In this document: positions 8,215 to 18,268 of the stretch, one piece after another
How the letters are laid out: the number at the start of each line of letters is the position of its first letter
Position numbering within the stretch: the stretch's first letter is position 1
Assembly (NCBI RefSeq): GCF_000620505.1
Contig: NZ_JIBC01000007.1
Coordinates: 186,001 to 250,000, forward strand
Reading direction: 5' to 3'
Length of the DNA stretch: 64,000 nt
Source: Sulfitobacter sp. 20_GPM-1509m
GTDB lineage: Bacteria; Pseudomonadota; Alphaproteobacteria; Rhodobacterales; Rhodobacteraceae
The notes under the pieces: model-generated
Seen by the model: the letters and a program-made list of their open reading frames with translations, nothing else
The model's database searches: none
Told to the model about the DNA's origin: nothing
Program-made: the position numbers and the translations under genes

Positions 8215-9636
8215 GTGACAGACACCAAACCCACCATCCTGTGGTATCGCCGTGACCTGCGGCTGAGCGATCATGCCGCCCTGACAGCGGCGTGCAAACG
8301 CGGCGGGCCGGTGATCGCGGTGTTCATTCACGACGACCTGAGCGACGGACTGGGCGCCGCGCCAAAATGGCGGCTGGGTCTGGGTGTGGAGGAACTGGCA
8401 AAGACGCTGGAGGAGAAGGGCAGCCGCCTGATCCTGCGACGCGGCGCGGCCCTGAACGTGCTGCGCGACCTTGTGACCGAAACAGGGGCAGGGGCTGTCT
8501 ATTGGTCGCGGCTTTACGATCCTGACAGCATCGCGCGCGACACCGCTGTCAAGGAGACCTTGAAAGCAGACGGGATCGAAGCGAAATCCTTTGGCGGACA
8601 TCTGATGTTCGAGCCGTGGACAGTCGAGACAGGCTCGGGCGGGTTTTACAAGGTCTACACGCCGTTCTGGAACAACGTGAAATCGCGCGATGTTGACGCA
8701 CCACTGCCGACGCCCGCCAAAATCCCTGCACCCGACGCATGGCCCCAAAGCGACAGGTTGGACGATTGGCACATGGGGGCCGCGATGAACCGTGGTGCCG
8801 ATGTGGTGCGCCGCTTTGTCCGGCTGGGAGAAACGGCGGCGCAGGCGCGGCTGGGTCATTTCATCGCCCACATCGTTCAGGATTACAAAGCCTTGCGTGA
8901 TATTCCGGGGGAGGACGGCACCTCGAACCTCAGCGAGAATCTGGCATTGGGAGAGATCAGCCCGCATCAATGCTGGCACGCAGGCCAACGCGCGCGTCAT
9001 GAAGGCAAGCAGGGTGCCGAGACCTTTCTGAAAGAGCTGGTCTGGCGCGAGTTTGCCTATCACCTGATGCACCACACACCGCGCATTCTGACAGACAACT
9101 GGCGCGAGGATTGGGACGCCTTTCCCTGGCGCCAGGACGCCCGCGCCGCCGAGGTCTGGGCGTGGAAAAATGGGCGCACCGGGATTCCCTTTGTCGATGC
9201 CGCGATGCGCGAACTCTATGTCACGGGGCGGATGCACAACCGGGGCCGGATGATCGTGGCCAGCTATCTGACCAAGCACCTGATGACGCATTGGCGCATC
9301 GGGCTGGAGTGGTTCAACGACTGCCTGATCGACTGGGACCCGGCCAGCAACGCGATGGGCTGGCAGTGGTCCGCAGGCTCGGGCCCGGATGCAACGCCGT
9401 ATTTCCGTGTTTTCAATCCTGTCACACAGTTGGACAAATTCGACAAAAACCGGCAATATGCCAGCCGCTGGATCGCCGAAGGCCGCGCCAACCCGCATTC
9501 CGATGCGCTGGCGTTCTTTGATGCGATGCCCCGACACTGGGGGCTGTCGCCCGATGATGCCTATCCCGATCCGGTGGTGCCGGTCGACCAAGGCCGTCAC
9601 CGCGCACTGGAAGCCTATGAAAATCGGGACTTTTGA
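8215..9636 (+). CDS. phrB: Deoxyribodipyrimidine photo-lyase
   Basis: The 473-residue protein repairs cyclobutane pyrimidine dimers using blue light. The N-terminal alpha/beta antenna domain starts ILWYRRDLRLSDH. The C-terminal FAD domain contains GEISPHQCW, WREFAYHLMHH and WQWSAGSGPDATPYFRVFNP, as in class I CPD photolyases. The GTG at 8215 is preferred to a TTG at 8209 because GGGGGAC ends seven bases before it but only one base before the TTG. The C-terminus ends in HRALEAYENRDF, close to the full family length. Photoprotection fits a surface-water bacterium. Confidence 0.95.
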   Translation: MTDTKPTILWYRRDLRLSDHAALTAACKRGGPVIAVFIHDDLSDGLGAAPKWRLGLGVEELAKTLEEKGSRLILRRGAALNVLRDLVTETGAGAVYWSRLYDPDSIARDTAVKETLKADGIEAKSFGGHLMFEPWTVETGSGGFYKVYTPFWNNVKSRDVDAPLPTPAKIPAPDAWPQSDRLDDWHMGAAMNRGADVVRRFVRLGETAAQARLGHFIAHIVQDYKALRDIPGEDGTSNLSENLALGEISPHQCWHAGQRARHEGKQGAETFLKELVWREFAYHLMHHTPRILTDNWREDWDAFPWRQDARAAEVWAWKNGRTGIPFVDAAMRELYVTGRMHNRGRMIVASYLTKHLMTHWRIGLEWFNDCLIDWDPASNAMGWQWSAGSGPDATPYFRVFNPVTQLDKFDKNRQYASRWIAEGRANPHSDALAFFDAMPRHWGLSPDDAYPDPVVPVDQGRHRALEAYENRDF

Positions 9637-9700
9637 AACTAAAACGCTAAACTCAACGTATAAAGAATAACGCGCCAGAAAGGCGCGGTGAGAAACCGAC

Positions 9701-10921
9701 ATGGACACGCACATGATCCTGACCACGACCGACGGACAAACAAACCTTCCCCGCTATTTCGCCCGTGTTTTTGCCATGACCCAAGGCATGAACAACGGTC
9801 GCGTCGATTTTGTCCTGTCCGACGGGCGGACCTTTCGCGCCGAAGGGAAAAACCCCGGACCCGTGGCAGAATTGCGCATTCACAACAATGACTTGTTCGC
9901 ACGGTTGATCCGCGAGGGCGATCTGGGCTTTTGCGATGCATATCTGGACGAATGGTGGTCAACGCCCGATTTGCAGGCCTTTATGGATCTGGTCCATGCC
10001 GACAACGACAGCATCTATGACGGCTTTCCCGGGATGGGGCTGGTGCGCTTTGTCGAACGCTTCCGGTTCTGGCTGCAGCGCAACAACCGCACGCAGGCGC
10101 GTAAGAACATCAGCTATCACTATGATCTGGGCAACGAATTCTACGGTCTGTGGCTGGACGATACGATGACCTATTCCTCGGCCTTGTTCGAGACGGGACA
10201 GGAAAGCCACGAAGCTGCGCAAATCGCGAAATATGCCAGCATGATCGACCAGATGGGCGCCCAAGCAGGCGATCACATCCTGGAAATCGGCTGTGGGTGG
10301 GGCGGTTTTGCCGAATACGCGGCCAAGGAGCGGGGCATTCGGGTCACGGGGCTGACCATCAGCGAAGAGCAGATCAAGTACGCCCGCGAGCGCATTGAAA
10401 AGGCTGGTCTTTCCGATATGGTCGATTTCAAGTTGCAGGACTATCGCGACGAAAAGGGCACCTATGACGGCATCGCCAGCATCGAAATGTTCGAGGCCGT
10501 GGGCGAGCAATATTGGCCCGCATATTTCAACACCGTGCGCGAACGGCTGAAACCCGGCAAGAATGCCACCTTGCAGATCATCACCGTGCAGGACCGCCGT
10601 TGGGAAGTTTACAAACGCGGTGTGGACTTCATTCAGAAATACATCTTTCCGGGCGGCATGCTGCCCAGCCCCAAGGCGCTGCGCGATCAGGTGGTCAAGG
10701 CGGGCCTGAGCATCGAACGCTCGATCGAGTTCGGCCCCAGCTATTCCATCAGCCTGCGCCGCTGGCACGAAACGTTCAACGAACGCTGGGACCAGATTGC
10801 CGCCATGGGCTTTGACGACCGGTTTCGCCGGATGTGGAATTTTTACCTGACCTCTTGTGCTGCAACCTTTGAAAGTGCCAACTGCGACGTGACACAGATC
10901 ACGATCAAACGCCCCGTCTGA
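9701..10921 (+). CDS. cfa: Cyclopropane-fatty-acyl-phospholipid synthase
   Basis: The 406-residue protein methylates double bonds of membrane phospholipid acyl chains using S-adenosylmethionine. The SAM-binding motif ILEIGCGWGGFAEYA lies near residues 190-205, and the preceding NISYHYDLGNEFYGLWLD segment is characteristic of the family, as are the later YIFPGGMLPS and RRWHETFNERW stretches. An N-terminal domain of about 120 residues precedes the catalytic core. The gene follows the photolyase gene by 64 bases, so the two may be co-transcribed in a stress-related unit. Confidence 0.94.
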   Translation: MDTHMILTTTDGQTNLPRYFARVFAMTQGMNNGRVDFVLSDGRTFRAEGKNPGPVAELRIHNNDLFARLIREGDLGFCDAYLDEWWSTPDLQAFMDLVHADNDSIYDGFPGMGLVRFVERFRFWLQRNNRTQARKNISYHYDLGNEFYGLWLDDTMTYSSALFETGQESHEAAQIAKYASMIDQMGAQAGDHILEIGCGWGGFAEYAAKERGIRVTGLTISEEQIKYARERIEKAGLSDMVDFKLQDYRDEKGTYDGIASIEMFEAVGEQYWPAYFNTVRERLKPGKNATLQIITVQDRRWEVYKRGVDFIQKYIFPGGMLPSPKALRDQVVKAGLSIERSIEFGPSYSISLRRWHETFNERWDQIAAMGFDDRFRRMWNFYLTSCAATFESANCDVTQITIKRPV

Positions 10922-10971
10922 ACGCGGGACGGCAGTTTACCCGCCACGCGGCGGCACAATCGGGGGACACC

Positions 10972-11412
10972 ATGCCCGACGCAGCACGGCTGGTTGCAGC
11001 CATATGTCTGGCCATTCTGGCCTTTGTCGTTTCGGGGCAGATTGTGCCCTTGATGCCGGAAAGCACGGATTTTGGCTATTTCCTCTATGTGAACATCGCC
11101 CTTGGCGCGGTCGTGGGCTGGTTCGTGATGGGCAAGCGCGCCGGGCGCGGGGTGACGTCGGCGATCAACAACGGGTTGACCGGGGTTATGGTCTTCGTTC
11201 TGTGGGGACTGTTCATTCAGGCCTGTAACGAAATGGTCCGGCTGGCCATGCGCAACCGCTATGATGGCCCGCTTGAGGCAGTCGTTGACGTGTTCAAGAT
11301 CGGCGCGGAATACGGGTTGATCCTGTTGGTGCCACTGGTCATAGGAACGCTGGTTGCGGGCGGGGTTCTGGCAGGGCTGGCCACCGAAGTTGCATGGCGT
11401 AAGTGGCGTTGA
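10972..11412 (+). CDS. trgA: Tellurite resistance protein TrgA
   Basis: The 146-residue protein has about four membrane helices, roughly at residues 5-27, 36-53, 61-82 and 112-135. It is the first gene of trgA-trgB-cysK, the same order that confers tellurite resistance in Rhodobacter sphaeroides, and this context supports the name as much as the sequence does. The molecular role of TrgA is not known. trgB starts five bases after the stop, so the genes form an operon. Confidence 0.85.
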   Translation: MPDAARLVAAICLAILAFVVSGQIVPLMPESTDFGYFLYVNIALGAVVGWFVMGKRAGRGVTSAINNGLTGVMVFVLWGLFIQACNEMVRLAMRNRYDGPLEAVVDVFKIGAEYGLILLVPLVIGTLVAGGVLAGLATEVAWRKWR

Positions 11413-11416
11413 TTGA

Positions 11417-12523
11417 ATGACAAACCTGTTTTTCTATGGGACTTTGCGGCACATGCCGCTGCTCGAGATTGTGTTGGGCACGCCGGCCTCGGATCTGGAC
11501 TTTGCCGACGCCGTGTTGCCGAATCATGCGATTGTCGGGGCCGAAGGCGGGCTTTATCCCGTGATCGTACCGCAACCCGGTGCGCAGGGGCGCGGTGTGC
11601 TGGTGCGTGGGCTGAATGATGTGCAGATTGACCGGCTGACCTTTTACGAAGGCGGCTTTGACTTTGACCTGCGGCCCATGACGCTGGCGGACGGGCAGGG
11701 CGCGTTGGTCTATTTCGCCGATCCTGCGCTGGCGACGGACGGGCCGTGGTCGTTGACCGATTGGCAGGCGCAATGGGGCGATCTGTCGGTGACCGCAGCG
11801 CGCGAAGTGATGGGATATTACGGCACGCGCAGTGCGGCCGAGGTGGCACGCATGTTCCCGATGATCCGCGCGCGTGCCACGGCACAAATCAACGCGGCAC
11901 AGTCGAAACACGGCGCAATCACCGCGCGCGGCCGGGTCGACATCCAGAAACGCGAACGTGTCTATTCCAAGTTCTTCGCGCTGGACGAGATCACATTGCG
12001 ACACGAACGGTTCTCGGGCGGCATGTCCGAGCCGTTGCTGCGCGCGGTGTTTATGGCGACCGACGCGGCGATCGTGCTGCCCTATGATCCGGTGCGCGAC
12101 CGCGTGTTGCTGGTGGAGCAGATCCGCATGGGGCCAATGGCGCGCGGCGACCGCAGTGTCTGGCAGCTGGAACCCATTGCCGGGCGCATTGACGCGGGCG
12201 AAACAGCCCAACAGGCAGCTTTCCGCGAAGCGCATGAAGAGGCGGACCTGACCCTGACACAGCTTTTGCCGGTGGCCGAGGCCTATGCCTCCCCCGGCAA
12301 CGCGACCGAATTTCATTATATCTACGTGGGGCTCGCTGATCTGCCCGACAGTGTGACCGGCGTGTCAGGCAAGGAGGACGAGGCCGAGGATATCCGCAGC
12401 CATATCCTGTCGTTCGAAGCGTTGATGCAGATGGTTGATGATATGCAGGCTGCCAACACGCCGCTTCTGGTTGTGGCGCTGTGGCTCGCACGCCATCGTG
12501 ACCGTCTGCGCGAGTCCGCTTGA
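11417..12523 (+). CDS. trgB: TrgB: gamma-glutamylcyclotransferase-like domain fused to a Nudix hydrolase
   Basis: This 368-residue protein has two parts. Residues 1 to about 120 look like an AIG2/gamma-glutamylcyclotransferase domain, beginning NLFFYGTLRH. Residues from about 180 are an ADP-ribose pyrophosphatase-type Nudix domain, with the Nudix box at about 256-278 (GETAQQAAFREAHEEADL forms its core). TrgB of the Rhodobacter tellurite operon has the same association with cysK. A joint role in glutathione or cysteine turnover and nucleotide-sugar clearance during oxyanion stress is possible, but not proved. The stop lies 56 bases before cysK. Confidence 0.88.
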   Translation: MTNLFFYGTLRHMPLLEIVLGTPASDLDFADAVLPNHAIVGAEGGLYPVIVPQPGAQGRGVLVRGLNDVQIDRLTFYEGGFDFDLRPMTLADGQGALVYFADPALATDGPWSLTDWQAQWGDLSVTAAREVMGYYGTRSAAEVARMFPMIRARATAQINAAQSKHGAITARGRVDIQKRERVYSKFFALDEITLRHERFSGGMSEPLLRAVFMATDAAIVLPYDPVRDRVLLVEQIRMGPMARGDRSVWQLEPIAGRIDAGETAQQAAFREAHEEADLTLTQLLPVAEAYASPGNATEFHYIYVGLADLPDSVTGVSGKEDEAEDIRSHILSFEALMQMVDDMQAANTPLLVVALWLARHRDRLRESA

Positions 12524-12579
12524 GGTCACGGCCCCGCAGGGTTACATCCATTGAAAGACACCGCACGAGGAACGCCGCC

Positions 12580-13614
12580 ATGCGCATTGCAAACGATCTG
12601 GCCGAGGCCATTGGAAACACGCCGCTGATCAAGCTGCGGCAGGCCAGTGAGGAAACCGGTTGCACCATTCTGGGCAAGGCCGAGTTCATGAACCCCGGAC
12701 AATCGGTCAAGGACCGTGCGGCGCTGTACATCATCCGCGACGCCATCGCGCGCGGTGAATTGCGTCCCGGCGGCACGATTGTCGAAGGGACAGCAGGCAA
12801 CACCGGCATCGGACTGGCCTTGGTCGGCGCGTCGATGGGCTTTCGCACGGTTATCGTGATCCCCGAAACGCAGAGCCAAGAGAAAAAGGATATGCTGCGT
12901 CTGGCTGGGGCCGAGCTGATTCAGGTTCCGGCCGCGCCCTATCGCAATCCGAACAATTTTGTGCGCTATTCGGACCGTTTGGCGGCAGAGCTTGCCAAAA
13001 CCGAACCGAACGGTGTGATCTGGGCCAACCAGTTCGACAACACGGCCAACCGTCAGGCCCATGTCGAAACCACCGGTCCCGAGATCTGGGAACAGACCGG
13101 CGGCAAGGTCGACGGGTTTGTCGCTGCCGTGGGGTCGGGTGGCACGCTGGCAGGGGTTGCGGAATACCTTCAGCCCAAGGGTGTAAAGATCGGTCTGGCC
13201 GATCCCGACGGTGCCGCCTTGTTCAATTTTTACGACCACGGCGATCTGAGCGTCACCGACGGCTCGTCCATCAACGAAGGCATCGGGCAGGTGCGTATCA
13301 CCAAGAACCTCGAGGGGTTCACACCTGACTTTGCCTGGAACATCCACGACGACGAAGCCCTTCCGGTCGTCTTTGACCTGCTGGAGCACGAAGGCCTTTG
13401 CCTGGGCGGCTCGTCAGGCATCAACGTGGCCGGTGCGATCCGTCTGGCACGCGAAATGGGGCCAGGGCACACGATTGTGACGATCCTGTGCGACTATGGC
13501 ACGCGCTATCAGTCGAAATTGTTCAACCCCGACTTCCTGCGCGAAAAAGGGCTGCCGGTGGCCGACTGGATGACCGAAGCACCGTCCAGCATCCCCGGCG
13601 TGTTCGAGGACTGA
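12580..13614 (+). CDS. cysK: Cysteine synthase A (O-acetylserine sulfhydrylase)
   Basis: The 344-residue PLP enzyme makes cysteine from O-acetylserine and sulfide. It shows the start AEAIGNTPLIKL, the Schiff-base lysine K44 in NPGQSVKDRAA, the EGTAGNTGIGLA substrate loop and the AAVGSGGTLAG phosphate-binding loop. The ATG at 12580 follows GAGG nine bases earlier; an upstream in-frame start overlapping trgB would add 20 residues unlike the family. It closes the trgA-trgB-cysK operon, where cysteine supply is thought to support thiol-dependent handling of tellurite. Confidence 0.95.
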   Translation: MRIANDLAEAIGNTPLIKLRQASEETGCTILGKAEFMNPGQSVKDRAALYIIRDAIARGELRPGGTIVEGTAGNTGIGLALVGASMGFRTVIVIPETQSQEKKDMLRLAGAELIQVPAAPYRNPNNFVRYSDRLAAELAKTEPNGVIWANQFDNTANRQAHVETTGPEIWEQTGGKVDGFVAAVGSGGTLAGVAEYLQPKGVKIGLADPDGAALFNFYDHGDLSVTDGSSINEGIGQVRITKNLEGFTPDFAWNIHDDEALPVVFDLLEHEGLCLGGSSGINVAGAIRLAREMGPGHTIVTILCDYGTRYQSKLFNPDFLREKGLPVADWMTEAPSSIPGVFED

Positions 13615-13616
13615 GG

Positions 13617-16079
13617 GTGCGCTGGCTTTCTGGCTTTCTGACGGCCCTGTTCCTGGGGCTGGCATCCGTGACGCTGGTTGCTGCGCCTGCAGTGGCACAG
13701 CAAACTGCGGCCAATGCCCCGGACTATTCCCAATGGGAAGTGGTCGCCACACGGGCGGAAAAGGCAGTGGATACAGCCAAGGCGTCTGACGCTGCGCTGA
13801 CCGCCCTGCGGGCCCAGATTGCCGATTGGCGCAGCCAGTTCCAGGATCAGCTTTCGGGCAACGACAGCCGCATCGCAACTCTGCGTGACCAGTTGACCGC
13901 GTTGGGCGACCCGCCAGCCGAAGGCGCGCCGGCCGAGGCACCCGAGATCGCCCAGCGGCGCACCGAGTTGAACGATCAGCTGACCCGTCTGACCACGCCG
14001 CGACGCTCTGCAGAAGAGGCGTTGAGCCGCGCCAATGGCATCATTTCGGAAATTGACGCGATTTTAAGGGCACGTCAGGCCGACAAGCTGTTGAATCGCG
14101 GGCCATCGCCGGTGAACCCCGCCCTTTGGGGCGCCGCCCTCAGTGACATGGGGCAGTCGTTGCGCGCGGTGTGGAGCGGCACCTATCAGGCATGGTCAAC
14201 CCCCACACGCCGGGACGAGGCGCAGAACAATCTGCCGCTGGTTCTGGTACTGGTGGTGTTGGCGATCATTCTGTTGGCCCGGTCGCGGTCATGGAGCGAA
14301 CGGCTGGCCGTATATCTTGTGCGGCGCGATACCAAGACACGCAGCGACTTTGCCGGCTTCGTGGTGTCCTTGGGACAGATCGTATTCCCCTTGCTGGGCA
14401 TTTTCGCGCTGATCCGTGCCTTGGGGGCCACCCAGCTCTACGGACCGCGCGGCGAGCTGATCCTGACCATCCTTCCCGCAATGGGCATCTGTTTCTTTGT
14501 GTCGCGTTGGATCGGCAGCCGTATGTTCCCTGCGGACGAAGCGGTAAACAGCCCGCTGGGCCTGAGCGAAGCGCGTCGGACCGAGGGGCGCTATTATTCA
14601 ATGTTGCTGGGTCTGGCGCTGGCGGCGAACCTGCTGGTGGTGAACCTGTCCAGTTTCGACCGCTTCACCGCAGCCAGCAACAATGTGCTGGCCTTTCCGA
14701 TCATCGTATTCGCCAGCCTCCTGACATTTCGCATGGGTCAGCTGCTGCGGCGGCACGATGCTGCGCATGACGGCAGTTCGCTGACCGAGGAAAACGCCTA
14801 TCGCAACCGCCTGGTCTCGCTGCTGGGACAGGGGGCAAAGCTGGTTGCGATCGTTGCCCCCGTGCTGGGGGCTGCGGGTTATGTCACCGCATCGGCAAGC
14901 TTGATCTATCCCGCGATCCTGTCGCTGGCGCTGTTCGCCACCATCGCACTGCTGCAAGAGGCGGTGAATGATGGCTATGTGTTCTTCTCAAAGTCACCGG
15001 TCGGAACCAAAGGCCTGATGCCCACGCTGATCGGGTTCCTGTTGCTGGTCGCCTCAGCGCCACTGTTTGCGCTGGTCTGGGGCGCGCGGGTGACGGACCT
15101 GACGGAACTGTGGGCGCGCGCGCGTGCGGGTATTTCCATTGGCGACACCACGCTGTCGCCCGGTTCCTTTATCACGCTGATTGTGGTGTTTTCGATCGGG
15201 CTGTTCCTGACCCGCGCCTTGCAAGGCACGCTGAAAACGTCGCTGCTGCCAAAGACCAAGATTGATCCGGGCGGGCAGGTGGCGATGGTGTCCGGTGTCG
15301 GTTACATCGGTATCTTCCTCGCGGCGCTGGTCGCCATCACCTCGGCGGGGATCGACCTGTCATCGCTGGCCATTGTCGCCGGTGCGCTGTCGGTCGGTAT
15401 CGGTTTCGGTCTGCAAAATATCGTCAGCAACTTTGTCTCGGGGATCATCCTGCTGATCGAACGTCCGATTTCCGAAGGCGACTGGATCGAAGTCGGTGGC
15501 CAACACGGTTACGTGCGCGACATCTCTGTCCGTTCGACGCGGATCGAGACATTCGACCGCACCGACGTCATCGTGCCCAACGCCGATCTGATCAGCGGCA
15601 CCGTGACCAACTATACCCGTGGCAATACGGTGGGACGCTTGATCCTGAAGGTCGGCGTTGCCTATGGCACCGATACGATGCGCATCGACGGTATCCTGCG
15701 CGAGATCGCGAGCGCTCACCCGATGGTGTTGGCCAACCCGGCGCCGAACGTGGTGTTCATGGGCTTTGGCGCAGATTCGCTGGATTTCGAAATTCGCGCC
15801 ATCCTGCGCGATGTGAACTGGTTGCTGTCCGTGCGCAACGACATGAACCACAAGATCGCTGCGCGCTTCCAGGAAGAGGGCATCGAGATTCCCTTTGCTC
15901 AGCGCGACATCTGGCTGCGCAATCCCGAGGTCTTGCGCGGCGCGCCGCCCGAGCAGCAGGACGCCGTCAAGGTTGCCACCGCGACGGCGCCCAAACCCGA
16001 AGGTCAGCCTGACGATCCCGATCCGGATGTCGACACGGATACCGATACAGGTACGCCAGACACAGCGGACCGCGCCTGA
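13617..16079 (+). CDS. Large MscS-type mechanosensitive channel with periplasmic DUF3772-like domain
   Basis: The 820-residue protein starts at GTG 13617, two bases after cysK, which gives a clear signal peptide ending near AVAQQ. Residues about 30-170 form a periplasmic, partly coiled-coil domain of the DUF3772 kind. About ten membrane helices follow, then the MscS core: the pore helix ([19 protein letters not shown], near 580-600), then [14 protein letters not shown] in the beta domain. The tail from about 770 is acidic and Asp/Pro-rich with a [11 protein letters not shown] repeat-like stretch. It should release solutes on hypo-osmotic shock, which goes with the BCCT solute carriers upstream. 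Confidence 0.9.
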   Translation: MRWLSGFLTALFLGLASVTLVAAPAVAQQTAANAPDYSQWEVVATRAEKAVDTAKASDAALTALRAQIADWRSQFQDQLSGNDSRIATLRDQLTALGDPPAEGAPAEAPEIAQRRTELNDQLTRLTTPRRSAEEALSRANGIISEIDAILRARQADKLLNRGPSPVNPALWGAALSDMGQSLRAVWSGTYQAWSTPTRRDEAQNNLPLVLVLVVLAIILLARSRSWSERLAVYLVRRDTKTRSDFAGFVVSLGQIVFPLLGIFALIRALGATQLYGPRGELILTILPAMGICFFVSRWIGSRMFPADEAVNSPLGLSEARRTEGRYYSMLLGLALAANLLVVNLSSFDRFTAASNNVLAFPIIVFASLLTFRMGQLLRRHDAAHDGSSLTEENAYRNRLVSLLGQGAKLVAIVAPVLGAAGYVTASASLIYPAILSLALFATIALLQEAVNDGYVFFSKSPVGTKGLMPTLIGFLLLVASAPLFALVWGARVTDLTELWARARAGISIGDTTLSPGSFITLIVVFSIGLFLTRALQGTLKTSLLPKTKIDPGGQVAMVSGVGYIGIFLAALVAITSAGIDLSSLAIVAGALSVGIGFGLQNIVSNFVSGIILLIERPISEGDWIEVGGQHGYVRDISVRSTRIETFDRTDVIVPNADLISGTVTNYTRGNTVGRLILKVGVAYGTDTMRIDGILREIASAHPMVLANPAPNVVFMGFGADSLDFEIRAILRDVNWLLSVRNDMNHKIAARFQEEGIEIPFAQRDIWLRNPEVLRGAPPEQQDAVKVATATAPKPEGQPDDPDPDVDTDTDTGTPDTADRA

Positions 16080-16798
16080 TGACCCGAATGTTGTTTCGTG
16101 ACGACGCCTATCTGCGTGATGCGGATGCACGCGTGATCGCCCATACGCCCGAAGGCGGCGTGGTGCTGGATGCGACGGTGTTCTATCCGACAGGCGGCGG
16201 ACAGCCCGGTGACAGCGGCGTGCTGGAATGGGACGGCATCCGTATGCCCATTGCCACGACGCTCAAGGCGCAGGGCGATCAGATCGCCCTTGTCCCGGCC
16301 GAACCGCAGCCGTTGCCGGGGATCGGCACCTATGTCACGCAATCGCTGGACTGGGATCGGCGTCACCGGCACATGCGCGTCCACACCGCGCTGCATCTGT
16401 TGTCGGTGGTTGTGCCTTTTGGCGTGACCGGCGGATCGATCAGCGCCAACCACGGGCGTCTGGATTTCGACATGCCCGATTCCCTCGAAAACCGTGAGGC
16501 CATCGAAGCCACGCTGAATGCCTATGTCATGGAAGACGCGCAGGTGTCCGAAGATTGGATCACCGCCGCCGAACTGGACGAAAATCCCGGCCTGATCAAA
16601 ACCATGGCCGTCAAGCCGCCACGCGGGGCAGGGCGGGTGCGTCTGGTGCGTATCGGTGATGTTGGCGCCCCAATCGACCTGCAACCCTGCGGAGGCACCC
16701 ACGTGGCGCGCACGGGCGAAATCGGTCAATTGCGGCTGGGCCGGATCGAGAAAAAGGGCCGGATGAACCGCCGCGTCTACATTCACCTCGACAACTGA
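16079..16798 (+). CDS. Alanyl-tRNA editing protein AlaX
   Basis: The 239-residue free-standing editing domain hydrolyses mischarged Ser-tRNA(Ala) or Gly-tRNA(Ala). The zinc ligands of the AlaRS editing site are present: HTALH at residues 102-106 and CGGTH at 204-208. The conserved [13 protein letters not shown] motif lies at 35-47. Its start overlaps the MscS gene stop by one base (TGATG), so translation is probably coupled. The length fits the AlaX type that carries a short N-terminal glycine-rich-motif domain. A serine tRNA gene follows directly. Confidence 0.9.
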   Translation: MTRMLFRDDAYLRDADARVIAHTPEGGVVLDATVFYPTGGGQPGDSGVLEWDGIRMPIATTLKAQGDQIALVPAEPQPLPGIGTYVTQSLDWDRRHRHMRVHTALHLLSVVVPFGVTGGSISANHGRLDFDMPDSLENREAIEATLNAYVMEDAQVSEDWITAAELDENPGLIKTMAVKPPRGAGRVRLVRIGDVGAPIDLQPCGGTHVARTGEIGQLRLGRIEKKGRMNRRVYIHLDN

Positions 16799-16856
16799 CA
16801 AACAGTCCCGATTGCCTCTTGCATTGGCAGTCGGTCCCACGCTATGTCGCCCGAAC

Positions 16857-16946
16857 GGAGCGGTGGCCGAGTGGTCGAAGGCGCACGCCTGGAAAGTGTG
16901 TAGGCGGGAGACCGTCTCCAGGGTTCGAATCCCTGTCGCTCCGCCA
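16857..16946 (+). tRNA. tRNA-Ser (GGA)
   Basis: A 90-base class II tRNA with encoded CCA. GGAGCGG (16857-16863) pairs with TCGCTCC before GCCA, the anticodon stem-loop CACGC-CTGGAAA-GTGTG gives anticodon GGA, there is a long variable arm, and the T-arm is GGGTTCGAATCCC. Confidence 0.97.
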
Positions 16947-17089
16947 CTATCCCCATTGCGAACCGGTGACTCCGCCCAGATGGGCGCGGAATTTTCCGTG
17001 TTATCAAAGGGGTCTGCGGGAGCCAACCGAACCTCATAGACGCGCCGCCTGGCCGAGGCTGGGCTCGGAATGGCCCTCAGTCTCAGTTT

Positions 17090-17124
17090 GGGCGAACCCA
17101 AGCCATTCCGGTTCGGCCCGTTTT
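17090..17124 (+). terminator. Probable terminator downstream of tRNA-Ser(GGA)
   Basis: GGGCGAACC (17090-17098) pairs with GGTTCGGCCC (17110-17119), with a single bulged base, and is followed by GTTTTCC. Confidence 0.5.
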
Positions 17125-17295
17125 CCTATTAGCTTTCAATCCTCTGCCGCCGAACGCCACCAAAACCCAATCGCGCGATCCGAACGGCTTCGATGGCAAA
17201 ATCGACGGAACACAAGGTAGGTGCGTTGCTCGGGAGGCCACCGTAAAAAGGTAAATTGTTAGCGGTGGTTCGCAACGCGTTTCACAAGGACAAAT
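17125..17295. other. Non-coding stretch between tRNA terminator and gene remnants
   Basis: No coding frame with a ribosome binding site, no tRNA fragment and no insertion-sequence end is recognisable here. I looked for a repeat of the tRNA 3' end as an integration site and saw none. Confidence 0.5.
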
Positions 17296-17605
17296 TCATG
17301 GGCAACTGAAGTCCATGTTCGCCGCCGTGTCGAAATGCCTTGTCACACAACAGAGCCGTTCGTCGGCCGCCAACGTTACGTTGGCTCCCGGATGAATGCT
17401 GCGCTTGGCACTCACATGGGCGAGAAGTGACGCAATCGGGCAAAGCGCCTGAAGCGGGTCTCCCGAATTCTTGTCAGACCCATGATGCGGCAGCGCCAAT
17501 GCGTCCACATGCGCGAGATCAGCGGCATAACAGCTCTTCCAGTTTTCAAGGTCGGGTTCAGTCAGAAGTTCCGCGTCGCCGGTACACGCTCGCCACACGG
17601 TCGAA
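17296..17605 (-). pseudogene. C-terminal remnant of a metallo-beta-lactamase-fold protein
   Basis: On the minus strand about 100 codons read as the end of an MBL-fold protein of the ComEC C-terminal kind: GDAELLTEPDLENW, then HVDALALPHHGSDKNSG, which is the late GDAE and PHHGS metal-site pair. The stop is at 17296. The N-terminal half with the HxHxDH motif is absent; upstream the strand runs straight into the end of an unrelated gene on the other strand. The fragment has no start of its own and is not expected to make a functional enzyme. Confidence 0.6.
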
Positions 17606-18070
17606 ATGGTCGGGTCTCGCGCATTCGATCTATCGGGGACCGCGGTCAACCTGTCCATGGGGGCCGATCTCATCGCAACACGGATCATCGGGTTGGCAGA
17701 CCGCAAGGCAACCGACTGGCTTGAATTTTCGGACGAAGGCTGGCGCGAGCTGACGGATTTCCACGATATGGTGCTGAAGAACATTCAGCATGGCATCTCT
17801 GTCCTGGTATCCGAAGACGTCGGATTGGCGCGCGACCTTGTCGAGCAGAAGGAAACCCTCAGGCGGACGGTCCAGGACTTGGAGCGCAGGCATATCGAAC
17901 GGCTTAGTCAGGGCATGGCACCATCCATAGAGACAAGCGCAATTCATCTGAGCCTGCTGCGCGCGCTGAAGTCCTTGAATTCGTCTTTTGCCATGACCGC
18001 ATATTCGCAGCTGAGCGGGGCAGGAGAGTTGCTGCAAAGTCGTTTGGCGGTCCAGAGCAGGCAGGCCTGA
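17606..18070 (+). pseudogene. C-terminal remnant of a Na/Pi-cotransporter II-like protein (PhoU-like domain)
   Basis: The roughly 150 codons match only the cytoplasmic PhoU-like tail of bacterial NptA-type phosphate carriers: LEFSDEGWRELTDFHDMVL, a helix with ARDLVEQKETLR, and SIETSAIHLSLLRALKSLNS near the end. All membrane segments are missing and the frame begins abruptly near 17606-17630, exactly where the opposite-strand MBL remnant stops. I read this as a deletion or recombination scar. A soluble PhoU-like protein from ATG 17606 is possible but has no convincing ribosome binding site. Confidence 0.65.
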
Positions 18071-18268
18071 TTGCTGACGGACCGGGGCGAAACGGCTATG
18101 CAGCAGGGCCGTCCCTGACGCTTTGGATGCAGCAATTCCCCGAGGATGCCGGGGGGCTGTCGGGTTCTCCGCCTCTGAGACAGAGCGCGTGAATTTGGGG
18201 CATCCGAAGTTTTCAGCCCGACCCGTGCGCGGCAGCCCGTTCTGGGCAGGTGTGCCTCGTGGCTCCGC

